From: Pristionchus mayeri
Taxonomy: Eukaryota; Nematoda; Chromadorea; Rhabditida; Neodiplogasteridae
Direction of reading: 5' to 3'
Assembly: GCA_036245805.1 (NCBI GenBank)
Contig: BTRK01000001.1
Span: 20,033,087 to 20,097,086 of the forward strand
DNA: 64,000 nt
Each line of letters starts with the position of its first letter. Positions within the stretch are counted from its first letter, which is position 1. Under the pieces are notes generated by a model. It was given only the letters and a program-made list of their open reading frames with translations, was not told the DNA's origin and ran no database searches. Positions 25,401 to 35,524 of this stretch are shown here, piece after piece. The translations under genes and the position numbers were made by a program.

Positions 25401-28400
25401 ACTGCTTTCTTTTTTTTCGAAAAGTGAATAACTGCTAAATTTTAAATTAGTGATAATATATTTATTTTTATTTTTTTTTTTTGCAGAGAATATTGAAATG
25501 AATAATTCATCGCTAAGAAACGGTGCATTTGCAACGGTAACCTGACGGGGGATGATATATTTCACTTGCCCTTGTAATCACTCATCGTTGACGATGCGAT
25601 GAAACTCGAGTGGTCATTGCTCTTCTTGCAGATGGTGGAATGGAAGCAGTGGCTCTTCCAGTATCTCCCCCTCTCGCACATCGTCCGCATCGTCGACTGC
25701 TTCCTCGTCGAAGGTCCGTCACAGGATGAATTATGGCAAATCTGTTAGACGAGGGAATTAACTGCGTTCTGAGTAGGGACATATTTGCATGTTTTTTGCG
25801 CGTACAAAGCGTCAGTAATATCGCCTGTTAAACAAAACTCGCTATCAAGAGTGTTGTTTGAAACAGAAACCTGCAGTGCGCGAGTGATCTCTATTATTCC
25901 GATACTAGTGACCACAATCACTTGTTGACGGTCCCTTCGCCTCCCTCTGCGAGTTCACTCCCTCTGACTATTCTGATCTCATTCCATTCCCCATAATGAC
26001 GATACCTCTCATTGCTCCTCTGCAGGCCACAAATTCCTGCTGCGAGCGGCGATTGCTAACGTCTACATGTGGAGTAAAGTGAACAAGGTATGCGAAGAGG
26101 GAAACAGGAGGGGATCTCGTGAAAACATGAGTCATTCTCGATACCAATCCTCTCCCGTGTATGGATCGGTAATTTTAGATAAACAAGAATGAATGTTTTC
26201 TGTTCTAGCTTTATTCTGTCAAGTTTATCATGTTACACGCGTGTTTCACCGTGTCAGCTTAATTGTTGAGAAACAGATAGTAATCTAACCTTATGCAATT
26301 CCCTATGAAATCTCAATATATGGCTTAGTATTAACTTCATGGATATTTATGTTAAGGTCATTCAGTATCTGCCAGGCAGAGTGCTCAGTTTATCGATCGA
26401 TCTATTACCGTACTCTGCAGAGCAAGGCGGGCCCTGCAGAAGGACGGACGGAGGCAGAGCGAATTGCAGCGGTGAAGCACGAACTCAGCCAGTGTGCCGC
26501 CCAATGCCAGGTACGGTAACCGGGGTGCACTGTGGGAAGGGATTACTGTAGATAACTGATGGCTCAATTATTCTTGAGATTTGGTTTTGAGGGAGAAACG
26601 AGGGGAGTGCATAGATTTGGTCATTTACCAACCTGTTGAAACTTTGGCGCATCAGGCACCTTAATCGTGTAAATTCACATTTCATAGATGTATTTTATTT
26701 ACAATAGATAATTGAGTTTGTCTGCAGTGGATCTCTGCTTTTCCGAATGATGTTGTGACTACAGTGAAAGGTTGTCGAAGCAGGGAACTAGTGCAGGGGG
26801 ACGACTCATAGTGACATTACTCACTCGATTCTTCGGCCTTTCCTCGCCCATTCTTCCCCTTCCTCCTACAATTGATCCTCCTTCTGCAGCTGCTCTGTTC
26901 CCTCCCCCTCTTATTGTGACTATACTACCCCCCCCCCAACAATCGCCCGATTCAATATCACTAAACGCGTCAGAGAGAATTCAATACCGTCCGTCATCTG
27001 AAAAGCGAACGGCGCAATTCTTTTGATCGGAATTCTGTAGTGCAACCTGTGCTTTTCGTCGTTGGTCTCTTGGTACAGTCTGCGCAGCCATTCTGCAGTG
27101 TAGGGAGTAGATTGCGCGAAGTGAGATGTAGTCTTGATGCAACCTGAAATGAGAGATCAGGGTGAAACGAGAGAGTGCCTTGGAGCGAACGGGAATTTCG
27201 GCCGATCCGGTCACTCTATTTGCCCTCCTTCTGAATGCGCGGAAGGGCGCTCTCTCTTCGTTTCCAGCACTCTCTCGCTCGCTCTAACCGTGAGAGAGTG
27301 TCTGCGCTCTCTCGCTCCGTAACACTCTCTCGCTTACCAATACTAATTAGAGAGGGTGTGGTAGGGTGAGGGCGAGGGGAGTGCCCGATGGCTCTTCTGT
27401 AGTGGAAGGAGGGAACAGCAAGCACTGGCTGTATTTGGCTTCCGGAGTGGGTTGACCACGTGCCCTCCTCCCTTACTTCCACTATCAGTGCACTGTATTT
27501 GCGCTTTGAGGATAGGTCAGTTACTACAGATAGTATTTGATTTTCCATTGATTTACGTAGATTTTAATTTATTTGCGTTTGGGCACCCAGCACATTCTAG
27601 TTGCGCACTCAGGTTAAGTGAGGGTGTAGCTTCGATCGCAGGTATTTCTCAAGTTACCCATCGTGATTTGACAGAACGATGGAGACTTGAGAAATATCGA
27701 AACATCGTGCATTGCGGATTCTAGAGGTTTACATTGGATTTTAATATTGCGTCATCATTTGATTAGCAGTTGCGCATACGGGTGAATAATGCTAGAAATT
27801 TATTAGGTTGATATTTCTCAAGTCTACCATCACTTGTTCATACAACGATGGAGACTTGAGAAATATCGAAACCCAGCGCATTCTAGTTGCGCGATTAACT
27901 GAAGTCTCATGGTATCTGCAGTATTTAATTACATTCGGACGAAATTTTCACAAAACAATATTTGATTTTGAGAGAGACGAGTCTGTATTTTACGAATATA
28001 AATTTGATCCTTCTAATATCGGCACGAGTTGAGATGTTGAGGCCTTAGGCAAAGCGTCGGATTACCTATTAGTAGAGTCAGACGGCGGTCATTCAATTCC
28101 ATTAACTGCCTAATCATCTCTTGTATCTCATTTCTCTTGGTTGTCTGAAAGCTGTCAGTCAGCCCCCCCCCCCTTACTTTCTCGGTCATCTTCTACTAGA
28201 AAACGCTCCAGAATTTTGTAACAAATGGACCCGATTAAGGTAGGCGTGGGCTTAATTGAAACGCTAATTATACTAAATAATTACTCAATTAAGGTGAGCA
28301 CGGAGACGTTCATCGAGATGGCAGTGCTCATCAAGAACCTCAAGAGTGCAACCATCGCACGACTCCAGACGACCTTCGAGAAGAAGGTGAGGGGGTAGCA

Positions 28401-31400
28401 AGGGATGGGAATGGATTGGATTACGATAGTGAAGGTGGATGTATTGATTAGTTGTTGAGATAGAGAGTGAAACAAAATCGTCCAAGTGTGGAGGAGACTA
28501 GGTTTGTAGAAGAGACGAAACCAAGATACACAGGTAGTGCAGTAGCGAGTATATACCTCCTCTTTGGTTCTGTTCGGGCACTTTGTTTATTTTGTATATT
28601 ATACTGCATATTTTGAAGCATCGAGTATAGTTATTTTCAAACGTTCGTCTCGCTTCTAATGACATCACACTGGATTTTCTCTTAAAATCATGATCTTTGA
28701 TGACAGATCGATAGCATCGCGTTCAACAACAATTGAATGTGATTACTTTGACCTGATAACGAGACCGCCTTATTACCTGATCCCTTGTTCACGTCTCTTG
28801 TGGAGAATATTACGGAAAACGTCTAGAATTCCTGCCATACACTCGACTACCGTAATCCTCTGTCAGGTGCGTGAGTCGACGAATCGGGACAAGGGTCGTA
28901 AGCAGTCCTCGAATGTCTACTGCTTCACCGCGCCTTTCGAGTCGTCCATTCTGGGCAGTTCGATCGCGACGAAGATAATGTCGAGGTGAGGAGAAGTTGC
29001 GAGGAGTCTATCATGACAGATAAAACGAGAGCTGTGGTGGAGTGGTGGGCATTTCAATTTCAATTTCAATTTATTTATCCACCACGAGCAGTGCTCGAAA
29101 GGGTAGGTCACAAAAATTGTAACAAGTGGGCACGTTTCTAAAATTTAATATGAAATCCTTTAAAACGTTTTAAATAAAACTCATTAAAAATGGGTACGAT
29201 TTATCACGGGTCTCCTGTAAAAGTGTAGGAAAACTGGCCCGTTTTGCTACTAGGAAATATTTTTTTCTCAGATTTCGATTAAACTTGGTTGATGGACACC
29301 ATTGGGGGTCAGAAGAAGATCAATCCACTTATTTTGGTGAAATCTGCACATTATCGATTTTTGTGATCTACTGCGATAAATTGACGTCTTTCAGTCAATT
29401 TTGATCGTACAGAGAACTTCTTTTTTGCATTTTGTTCAAAATCGAGAGATCTACAACTTCCTCAACGTAGGACCAACGGCCAAATCACGTCTTCATAGTG
29501 AAAATTGCGAAAAACTGAATTTCGTGATGAGAATATCGATTTTTTGGCTTCGAATACCAAAAACACCATCGTTTTTATTCTTTATATGGAATCTCCATAC
29601 AAAATTAGGGGGTGTCTATGTTGACCATTTTTCATATCTCTGTCCTTGGAATATCGATTTACTATGGGTGATTCTCGACTTTTCTGGACTTGGTTATTTT
29701 TTACAGATTTCGTTATTTGGTCATATTTCGGTTCAACGTGGTCCAATCGTGCAGTCAAAAAATGCAATCGATAGCTCTCACTCAACAAGCTCTATCAATT
29801 CGTTCAAGAGCTTCCAATCGCTACGACTCTTCGTTTTCAAGTTATTTGATTAAAACTGTCTGAAACGGGTAAAATTGTGATATTTCAGTTACAAATTTCG
29901 CATGAGAAGCGTTTTATCACTGGATTTGCATCTTTAAAATGTTTTTAGACATTTCTGATCAAATTTCAAGACATTACCATGGGGAGAAACCCGATATACC
30001 ACGTGCAACACGTGAACTATGAATTTCATACCTCCATTTTGGAATAAAATTTGAGCGAGAATTAAACAAAAAAATGGTTAACAATGTTTAAAAACATTTT
30101 TAAGATGCAAATCCAGTGAAAAAACGCTTATAATGCGAAATTTGTAGCTGAAATATCACAATTTTACCCGTTTCAGACAGTTTTCATCAAATAACTTGAA
30201 AACGAAGAGTCGTAGCGATTGGAAGCTCTTGAACGAATTGATAGAGCTTGTTGAGTGAGAGCTATCGATTGCATTTTTTGACTGCACGATTGGACCACGT
30301 TGAACCGAAATATGACCAAATAACGAAATCTGTAAAAAATAACCAAGTCCAGAAAAGTCGAGAATCACCCATAGTAAATCGATATTCCAAGGACAGAGAT
30401 ATGAAAAATGGTCAACATAGACACCCCCTAATTTTGTATGGAGATTCCATATAAAGAATAAAAACGATGGTGTTTTTGGTATTCGAAGCCAAAAAATCGA
30501 TATTCTCATCACGAAATTCAGATTTTCGCAATTTTCACTATGAAGACGTGATTTGGCCGTTGGTCCTACGTTGAGGAAGTTGTAGATCTCTCGATTTTGA
30601 ACAAAATGCAAAAAAAAAGTTCTCTGTACGATCAAAATTGACTGAAAGACGTCAATTTATCGCAGTAGATCACAAAAATCGATAATGTGCAGATTTCACC
30701 AAAATAAGTGGATTGATCTTCTTCCGACCCCCAATGGTGTCCATAAACCAAGTTTAATCGAAATCTGAGATACAAAATATTTCTAGTAGCCAGCGTTCCT
30801 ACACTTTTACAGGAGACCCGTGTTATACTTTTGCACTGGTCCGAACTCCAAAAATCGGGCACGTTATGTAATTTTGGACCCACTTTTCGACCACTGACCA
30901 CGAGATAAGACCGGGTAACAGAGGGTAATCTTCGTGAGGGATTGGTAGATATCCGACGTATTTGGGAGTCGGTTTGGGGATCGATTGAAAATAATTAAAG
31001 CTGACGAAGAAATCTCGGTGATGTTTCCTGGGTGTTTCGAATTTGATCATGAGTAGCCCCCGAGATAATTTGAAGATTAAATTCGAGTTGTGAAAGAAAA
31101 TGTGAAATTCTGTGGACGTACAGTTGCAGAATTTATGTTTCGAGATTTCAAGTGGTGGATACGCAGTGACGAACGGTGTATTTCCCATTTCAAACTCTTT
31201 ATCCTATCGTTTTGCTGCGCTCTATACTCCAAGTCGCATCTTCAGTTTAGGTTTCACTAGCTATCAAGGATGGCTTGGTGGTGACAATGGGTCTTTCTTT
31301 TGTTTGCCATCACAACTAAAAAACTCTTTTTCATACATAAAATTCTGGATGGGTGTTCCTCCAATCTCCGTTCCTCTCTCAGATTCCCCTCCCGTCTGCA

Positions 31401-34400
31401 ACTGATGACCCCCGAGTTGCTGTTCAAACTCAGCCAGGACGGAGCCTCCTTCACCCATCTGTGGAGCAAGTGAGTGACAAGAGAGAGGAAGGGTTACGGT
31501 AGGGGTGGTAGGGTGATTACGGGTGGGATATGGTAGACAATATATATCGACACAAAGCAAATCAGCAATCATTGTGACTGGCTTATAATGAAAGGAAGCT
31601 TGCGGACGAAGTATCTGGACTAGGGAGCATGTGAACTGGGAAGAGTCATTACATCACTGTACTCACTGCTTGTCTTGCAGAGTGGACGAGGCGGATCAGA
31701 CGCTGCTGATCATTCGATCTGCTCGAGGGGAGGTCTTCGGGGCGTACTGCTCGTCCTCGTGGGCAGAGAGGAACGATCGGAGGGAGAGGACAAAGAGCAA
31801 GTGAGCAGTGGCTGGGGAGGGGGAGGAAGAGTAATGAACCAGAGATGAAGAATGCATCAAGTCTTGTAGCAAGGTTCGTGTAGAATAGGAATTGTGAAAA
31901 GGGGGATGTGTAGAGAAAATGTGCCCGCTCACTTTTCGATTATGCACTACTGTTCAAAAAGTTAGTGGTTAAATATTTGTTTATTCAAAACAGAGGACTC
32001 CAGAAAGGATCACTTTCCTAGCTTTCTCTGGCTTAAGGAATAATCATGAAACACGGATGTGAAACATGAATTGACATCTTGATATTTTCTTGATCTAGAT
32101 ATTCTTGCCACCTGGGGTGAGAGAGCATTTTAATGTTGATATTTATGCACATGAACGAGCGGTAATGCTTTTTCTTAGCTCATCTTATATCTATTGGCGA
32201 TCGTGAAAATGGAATGCGAAATTCTAAATTGGAGAATGAACGTTCAATGGTGATTGTATGTCAGATACTTCGGTACGGGCGAGTCCTTCGTCTTCAAAAT
32301 CACTGGACGGGACGACTGCCAGAAGGTAAGGTAGTCCATAGAGTGCTGATTGCATAATGATTATTATCATTTTTTATTCGCAATTGAATTTTTGTCGATA
32401 GCGCCTCAAATCGTATATGGATTTATGGATGAGCAATCAACAATTTGATATATTATTAGGGTCAGGTATGTATGCATAGATCGAATAGTCATGCTGCGCA
32501 AATAATTTTAAAAATTTAAGAATTGTATTTTTGAGAAAAACGTGCCGCTTTCAGAAGATTCTGATTGTTCTTGACGCCCTCTATCCAACGGTGTATCACT
32601 TTTAATCTTTTGCTCATCGCCGGGTAAAATAAACGTACCCGCAAATCATAACGTGAAAATCGGATTTTGAGACTGCGGCACGTTTTTCTCAGCGGCGGCA
32701 CGTTTTCCCAGAACGGGGTCACGTTTGTATTTATTCATTTTACGGGGCCAATAATATGATGTAGAATATTCATAGTATTTGCTAAGGGAGGGTACGTTTT
32801 TCTACATGCTTTTCGATCTATGTATATATGGCGATGCAGGATTGCAAGTTGTCTTTCATAATACTTTTTTATTATGAAAGGCAGCTTGCAATCGCTAACC
32901 GTGAAATTTTCCACTCTAGAATATAGTGAAACCCCCCACTGGTGGGTGACTTTCGGTAAAATAACCTGGGTGTTTTCTCGGAAGTTACGTGGAGCAATTT
33001 CAATTAAACTTACATTACGAAGGAAAGCATTGCCTAGAAAATATTTATTATCACTATTCGTGGTTTCTTTGTCTCTCAACAGTGAGACTATGATTTGATA
33101 TATTATTAGGGTCAGATATGTATGGCGATGCAGGATTGCAAGTTGTCTTTCATAATACTTTTTTATTATGAAAGGCAGCTTGCAATCGCTAACCGTGAAA
33201 TTTTCCACTCTTTAGAATATAGTGAAACCCCCCACTGGTGGGTGACTTTCGGTAAAATAACCTGGGTGTTTTCTCAACTGTCAATTTTTTGTCTAACTTT
33301 AGTTCACGAAGGTACACATTTCGTATAAAATATTGATTAGCACATCAGTGTACGTTCTGTATTCATATTCACAACCTTACTGCTACTTGTCAGTGTTTGG
33401 CATTTTTGGAACGCACTATCGCCTCTCCGCTTATAATGTAATTTTGTCAAGCTTAATCGTGTTTTCGAGATTTGAGCAATAGCCGAGCTAATAGCTGATC
33501 AAAATCCGAGGAGTTTAATTCTCTGTCTCTCAGACGAGAGAGGCGAGAGACTGTGCGAGATTGAGAGAGTGACTTCATCCTTCTCTCTCAGGTCGAAATC
33601 TTCGGATGGGTGGGAAATAACAACAACGAGCCGGGCGACCACGTGCCACAGATGTTCATGACTGCAGGAGACAGACTCATCGTGGTGAGAGATGGTGGAG
33701 AGGGCAGGGATACGGTAGGATACGGTAGGAGCGAGGGAGTGCGGTTTATCCACTGATTGTGTTAATCAGAGGATAAATAATGTGTCTGGAATGATGACGA
33801 AGTAGCAGTAATTGCAGAAATTTTTAGCGCCCCATTTCCGAGCCGAATCGCTATTTCATTTGGCGAAGAATTTCAAAAATTATATAACACACTATCTGTA
33901 AGAATCGAAATAGACTTGGCACAGGCCAAAAATCGATTCCCTTCTAACTTCACCAATAGTCAGTACTCGATGAGTGAAACCGACGAGCATCTCCAGATTT
34001 TCGATCCGCATCCGCCCGCGCGGCGGCGCGGATCTTTCAAAAAACTACAGTAATCCTCGAAAATTTTTATATCGATCCAAATGACTGCGGCAGTAGGGGC
34101 GCTGCGTTCCTTGACAAATTCTAAGACTTTTTTACTCAGGGGAAATTTTCGATCAGATTCCATCTAACTTCGGAAATCGATAATTCTACTTTTACTTCGG
34201 ACATGAATGCAATTCTCCAGAAATTTTTAAAGAACCCCTAAATATTATTGTTGATTTAGCTTCTGCTTGAGCCGATACATACTTCAGTACAAGGGCGCAA
34301 TTTAAAATTTTCTATAATGAAGTCAAAATGAATTATGAATGAATTGTGGTGTAATTTTTGGGTTACTGTAGGCGAGTGAAAAAGATGGACGACTTTTCCT

Positions 34401-35524
34401 AATTGGTGTAATATGTTCTGAAAATTGATTTTAGTCTATGTTGCACAAATTAGGAAAAGTCGTCCATCTTTTTCACTCGCCTACAGTAACCCAAAAATTA
34501 CACCACAATTCATTCATAATTCCTTTTGACTTCCTTATAGAAAATTTTAAACTGCGCCTTTGTACTGAAGTATGTATCGGCTCAAGCAGAAGCTAAATCA
34601 ACAATAATATTTATGGGGTTCATTTTTGGAGAATTCCATTCATGTCCGAAATAAAAGTAGATTTCCGGCGTTAGATGGAATCTGATCGAAAATTTCCCCA
34701 GAGTAAAAAAGTCTTAGAATTTGTCAAGGAGCGCAGCGCCCCTACCGCCGCAGTCATTTGGATCGATATAAAAATTTTCGAGGATTACTGTAGTTTTTTG
34801 CTAGATCCGCGCCGACGCGCGCGCGGATGCGGACCGAAAATCTGGCGATGCTCGTCGGTTTCACTCATCGTGTACTAACTATTGGTGAAGTTAGAAGGGA
34901 ATCGATTTTTGGCCTGTCCCAAGTCATTGAAGAAATATGTTGATTTTCTGAGATAGTGTGTTATATGACGAAGGGAGCATAAAAGTCGGAAGCCAAAATT
35001 ATTCTAATAAGAAGGGCGCATTCTGGAATTCGTTTTGATAGTACTCGAATTGATGTCTCAAAAAAGTACATGAAACAAATTCGTAAAGCTTGATTTTTAA
35101 AATCGGTAGGTGATAATCGGTTTCACTTTCTTTGTGAAGCATCACTAATCCTGTCTTTTTCGTGTGAATTTCCCAGCAATCAGAACCGCAATAATAAATT
35201 CGGAAATATACTATAGTTTAGTTGAGCGCACTGATTATGGTATTCTGGTCGATTATCGATTGTCCTCTAAATTATCGATTTATTGATTTCGTGTTCAGAT
35301 CGGTTCTGGTGACGGCGACGCGATTCGCATCAGCGAAGAACTCACTCAGGGAATATCATCCAGATGCTCCACCTTCAATTCGCCCCCACTCGTCGACGAC
35401 AGAGGATTCGATATCAACGAGATGGAGGTACGGTGCAAGGGTTACGGTAGGACTGGGGATTACGGTAATTCTGCAGATCAAATGTTATTGCTTGCAGGTG
35501 TTCGGTGTGACCTCAGGCACGTGA
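13494..35524 (+). CDS. TBC1D24: TBC1D24/Skywalker-type TBC-TLDc protein, long isoform
   Basis: TBC1D24/Skywalker binds membrane phosphoinositides and acts in synaptic vesicle and endosome traffic. Exons: 13494-13573, 14942-15096, 15345-15426 (uncertain end), 15663-15723, 17080-17205, 20077-20153, 20265-20332, 23602-23683, 23832-23889, 24401-24484, 24583-24663, 25150-25230, 25632-25713, 26026-26087, 26421-26510, 28294-28386, 28867-28985, 31383-31469, 31681-31800, 32265-32325, 33592-33684, 35299-35427, 35498-35524. Total 1998 nt, 665 residues, all phases fitting. The TBC domain spans about 169-393: ANWPARHEVRKELW; PDISCAPIMYPLCALFMHYM, parallel to human PDISFCPALPAVVALLLHY; EWKQWLFQYLPL; RIVDCFLVEGHK. 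The TLDc domain spans about 480-665: TLLIIRSARGEVFGAY, KYFGTGESFVF, CSTFNSPPL, MEVFG. The canonical YxQ glutamine finger is absent. The first 168 residues are Ser/Arg-rich and unassigned. Introns hold a retroelement, palindromes and hairpins. Confidence 0.88.
15724..17079 (+). other. TBC1D24 intron, purine-rich
   Basis: G/A-rich sequence (15860-16830, many GGAGGG and GAGAGA words) followed by an AT-rich tail before the acceptor CTGTCAG. Open frames here (for example 15774-16028 and 16589-16780) are products of the purine bias. I see no exon that fits the neighbouring phases. Confidence 0.5.
18303..18396 (+). repeat. Direct repeat, copy 1 of 2
   Basis: A 94-bp segment from CTTATCATCCCGATTTCATC to GCTTTTCATCAT that recurs at 18731-18824 with about 12 differences. 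Copy 2 ends 18 nt before the hairpin at 18843. It includes the word AATTATCTGATTAGCTCCGC in both copies. Probably a dispersed repeat fragment. Confidence 0.75.
18731..18824 (+). repeat. Direct repeat, copy 2 of 2
   Basis: Second copy of the 94-bp segment at 18303-18396, same orientation and same length, in the same TBC1D24 intron. Confidence 0.75.
18843..18927 (+). ncRNA. Candidate microRNA-precursor-like hairpin
   Basis: The 5' arm (18843-18881) and 3' arm (18890-18927) pair over about 38 bp with three isolated mismatches and one bulged C, closed by an 8-nt loop GCTATGTC. The paired core includes AACTATTTCGTAA on the 5' arm and TTACGAAATAGTT on the 3' arm. It lies on the same strand as TBC1D24 within an intron. 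Length and spaced mismatches suit a pre-microRNA, but a small MITE would look similar; no target-site duplication is visible. No expression evidence is available here. Confidence 0.4.
19305..19541 (+). CDS. TBC1D24: Alternative first coding exon of TBC1D24 (short isoform, 576 residues)
   Basis: The ATG at 19305 opens 79 codons ending in a donor TCG|GTACGA in phase 0, so it can splice to exon 20077 just as exon 17080-17205 does. An in-frame TGA lies just before the ATG, so this is a first exon rather than an internal one. The peptide is Ser-rich, then acidic (DSGIFTDYSSIVDEDE), and ends SPELIQELRRWGYPSVS. Placed before VKQIVRKANWP, that end aligns better with human TBC1D24 (ELQELKQLARQGYW) than the long isoform's end does. 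The short isoform would be close to the human length of 559. An internal promoter in the preceding intron is implied. Confidence 0.6.
20354..22920 (-). mobile_element. RTE-type non-LTR retrotransposon, endonuclease-deleted, antisense in TBC1D24 intron
   Basis: Sits in intron 20333-23601 on the strand opposite the host gene. Reading on the minus strand, a 772-codon frame (22709 to 20391) carries the end of an APE endonuclease and a full reverse transcriptase. The 3' UTR is only about 35 nt and the element ends in a short AAGT-type repeat tail (20357-20370), typical of the RTE clade. The 5' boundary near 22920 is approximate. A frame upstream of the ORF reads RNDQHLRIC, which looks like the normal start of the endonuclease domain. 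So most of the endonuclease appears lost by internal deletion. No target-site duplication could be assigned. Confidence 0.8.
20391..22709 (-). CDS. Reverse transcriptase polyprotein of RTE-like retrotransposon, truncated endonuclease
   Basis: 772 residues. Residues about 37-75 (LDHFITNRRWMAQDVSVVSG, then SDHRLVRVRIRL) are the last strand and catalytic SDH of an APE-type endonuclease; the earlier catalytic residues are missing. Reverse transcriptase motifs follow: KKDGALGPDRIS, LNNFRPIALLSIPYKL, AGFRRRFGCIDHI, KGVPQGDTISPKLF and the catalytic HLRFADDIVLL with its two aspartates. The C-terminal part includes RRAKHRWAGHVLRRDDDRW, common in nematode RTE-like elements. The reverse transcriptase frame is intact, so the insertion is recent or selected, but without its endonuclease the copy should not insert on its own. 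The ATG used may be internal to a longer ancestral frame. Confidence 0.85.
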   Translation of the reverse strand: MLPPSMRSFHANSFFQKKSSRRWTWESAGEARKTRLELDHFITNRRWMAQDVSVVSGFTFPSDHRLVRVRIRLDVKIEKSWRYSKRKTPRPDIDPLRYEEAIRKYEWRTDPDPSKDYSLLATGLKECSRRAEIPPVPPPPRLSEKSRFWIQRRGQCNRDPTCSTFEKVMAHRTCQASVKLDLKEHRKRVLLKAAEEKRSLKKAKQSLHQGRTPMDAVLGRDGEPITNRSAMEHRIQEFYSDLFRSDTQVPRCPTPPPTTPLAILPSAISRTKKDGALGPDRISTAMLRNGGPPLHSLLAGRFSRYFANMDFPSQWKGSNSFLIHKKGDHADLNNFRPIALLSIPYKLFTKVLVTRMERTLDDAQPVEQAGFRRRFGCIDHIHTLSTIIEHHREFHLPLGLVFVDYCKAFGSVEVPAVLNALARSGVDSSYVQCLESLNSGCYTEMKPFDRPVRIPIGKGVPQGDTISPKLFTAALQDCMKDLDWSEVGVTIDGKNLSHLRFADDIVLLGTDTSTLERMLNELAETGEKIGLSINRKKTQLMKNEWCPGPAISLHGDPLEETDSYVYLGRELRCDGSLRTELLRRKRAAWAAFGSIREVTSQLQDAKLRASLFDSHVLPALCYAAETWPLTTTVLSFVQTTHRALERSLVGTSLHTMREANRSSEDIRRLSLLTDPVDYIRRAKHRWAGHVLRRDDDRWSTRVTQWFPPPDLTRPQGRPPARWRDSIEEYAKLPYSTGRSTRSSATRAPYRHWTTRARDREDWRTCDPRGTGR
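27641..27698 (+). ncRNA. Candidate small hairpin RNA, copy 1 of 2
   Basis: A 58-nt hairpin in a TBC1D24 intron. Arms begin GGTATTTCTCAAGT and end ACTTGAGAAATATC, with about 22 paired positions, a 3-nt internal mismatch and an 11-nt loop. Its 3' arm (from ACGATGGAGACTTGAG) is identical to that of copy 2. Size and single-strand orientation fit a pre-microRNA; a hairpin MITE is the main alternative because the flanking word CATTCTAGTTGCGC is also duplicated (27590 and 27877). Confidence 0.4.
27810..27867 (+). ncRNA. Candidate small hairpin RNA, copy 2 of 2
   Basis: Also 58 nt, 111 nt downstream of copy 1. The 5' arm GATATTTCTCAAGTCTACCAT pairs with the 3' arm with one bulged A and an 11-nt loop. 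Compared with copy 1 the loop differs entirely while the 3' arm is unchanged, a pattern seen in duplicated microRNA precursors. Confidence 0.4.
29205..30822. repeat. 1.6-kb palindrome in TBC1D24 intron
   Basis: Arms of about 740-750 bp (29205-29953 and about 30085-30822) with few differences, around a spacer of about 130 bp that itself contains CACGTGCAACACGTG. Ends read CACGGGTCTCC and GGAGACCCGTG. Each arm carries the same open frame of 150-159 codons (29401-29853 and 30156-30635 on the other strand) without known motifs; I regard it as part of the repeat, not a gene. Lies between exons 28867-28985 and 31383-31469. Confidence 0.9.
32827..32979 (+). repeat. Hairpin-containing direct repeat, copy 1
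   Basis: A 153-bp unit that recurs at 33121-33275 in the same TBC1D24 intron. Each copy holds a 54-nt hairpin (here 32840-32893): 24-bp arms opening GATTGCAAG and closing CTTGCAATC, loop CTTTTT, imperfect only by two G:U pairs when read as + strand RNA. A smaller hairpin CCCCACTGGTGGG follows. A further duplicated word, TTGATATATTATTAGGGTCA, lies before each copy (32450 and 33094). Confidence 0.8.
33121..33275 (+). repeat. Hairpin-containing direct repeat, copy 2
   Basis: Second copy of the unit at 32827-32979, differing by a 2-bp insertion near its middle. Its hairpin is at 33134-33187 and has the same two G:U positions. About 140 bp of unrelated sequence separates the copies. Confidence 0.8.
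33882..34966. repeat. 1.1-kb palindrome in TBC1D24 intron
   Basis: Arms 33882-34404 and 34448-34966 with a 43-bp spacer. Outer ends are ATATAACACACTATCT and its reverse complement. Both arms keep a 67-codon frame starting MESDRKFP (33960-34163 minus, 34675-34878 plus) with few changes; it matches no family I know. The arms also contain CTACAGTAATCC, a word common in nematode repeats. Lies between exons 33592-33684 and 35299-35427. Confidence 0.9.

Noticed and set aside
29401..29853. 150-codon open frame, mirrored at 30156-30635
   Set aside because: The two frames are the two arms of the palindrome 29205-30822. No motif, AT-rich and no start context; part of a repeat inside an intron.
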